IMG/VR virus record: IMGVR_UViG_3300037502_001123
Coordinates: 1 to 38,342 of that record
Source of the DNA: a virus
DNA: 38,342 bases
Strand: one strand, 5' to 3'
The stretch's first letter is position 1. The number at the start of each line of letters is the position of its first letter. The position numbers and the translations under genes are program-made. Below, one piece after another: positions 38,232 to 38,342 of this stretch. The notes beneath the pieces were generated by a model, which did no database searches, had not been told where the DNA came from, and saw only the letters and a program-made list of their open reading frames with translations.

Positions 38232-38342
38232 TTTCCAACGAAGCGACGAACTGACGGTCGATGACATCCTCGACGAGCGCGCCGCCACCTACGGCGCGTT
38301 CATGGATGTGGCTGCGTTGGCAGTGGCCCTGCGTGCCGTCAT
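38224..38342 (+). CDS. DUF6378-like protein, 5' part (contig end)
   Basis: The first 39 codons of the DUF6378-like gene, cut by the contig end, with Ser at residue 7 and Val at residue 29 in place of Gly and Ala. The complete copy is at 268-555. Confidence 0.8.
   Translation, partial: MVDFQRSDELTVDDILDERAATYGAFMDVAALAVALRAV

Larger units (their letters stand above)
37957..38342. repeat. Right copy of the terminal direct repeat
   Basis: Repeats 1-386 with differences at 38084, 38087, 38217, 38232, 38242 and 38309. Three are silent and three change amino acids (K to Q, G to S, A to V in the two genes covered). Confidence 0.95.

Noticed and set aside
1-38342. tRNA genes
   Set aside because: No cloverleaf-like segment with a TTCRANY box and paired acceptor ends was noticed; a tRNAscan run would settle it.

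Overview
The window is one essentially complete genome of a temperate, short-tailed (podovirus-type) phage. The first 386 bases recur at the end (1-386 and 37957-38342) with six substitutions, so the unit is about 37,956 bp and circular or circularly permuted. Base composition is GC-rich. The SU10-type capsid and adaptor proteins, a spike base protein of the kind found in the Rhodobacter gene transfer agent, and the overall coding style suggest an alphaproteobacterial host. That host assignment is inference. I see no tRNA, rRNA, CRISPR array or insertion sequence, and no DNA or RNA polymerase, so host polymerases must be used.

The genome has two opposed gene blocks that diverge at an immunity region (about 34.0-34.95 kb) and converge at about 5.29 kb. 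A CI-type repressor (34330-34905, +) faces a small Cro/YdaS-like protein (33988-34203, -). The same inverted-repeat promoter/operator element (TTCCGT...ACGGA around a TTGAC -35 box) lies on both sides of the repressor gene, at 34226-34249 and 34910-34934, so one regulator could control both blocks.

The rightward block runs from 34973 through the contig joint to 5289. It starts with small early genes and a region of about 0.4 kb dense in hairpins (35641-36015). These are followed by a RecB/Cas4-like nuclease, a probable ssDNA-binding protein, a RuvC-like resolvase, and DUF551 and DUF6378 genes. Next comes a likely DNA-modification module: a DpdA-like 7-deazaguanine transglycosylase, a YhhQ-type queuosine-precursor transporter and a PP-loop ATPase of the PAPS-reductase family. 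The block ends with an excisionase-like gene, a tyrosine integrase, a probable attP zone and a lytic transglycosylase.

The leftward block runs from 34203 to 5296. It encodes Cro, a stand-alone DnaA domain-IV protein and a primase-helicase, followed by an iteron cluster (ten CGTTCCA-type copies, 31130-31338) that I propose as the replication origin. It continues with a candidate small terminase, a two-gene serine-recombinase cassette with its own promoter and palindrome cluster, the large terminase, portal, scaffold, SU10-type major capsid protein, spike/fibre genes, adaptor, nozzle, ejection proteins and the lysis genes (M15 endolysin, holin, small membrane proteins). A metallophosphoesterase closes the block.

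The most interesting candidates are the salvage-type DNA hypermodification module without synthesis genes, the DnaA-domain-IV/iteron origin, the palindrome-rich serine-recombinase cassette between the terminase genes, the early multi-hairpin region, and the three tetraloop hairpins ahead of the scaffold/capsid genes.
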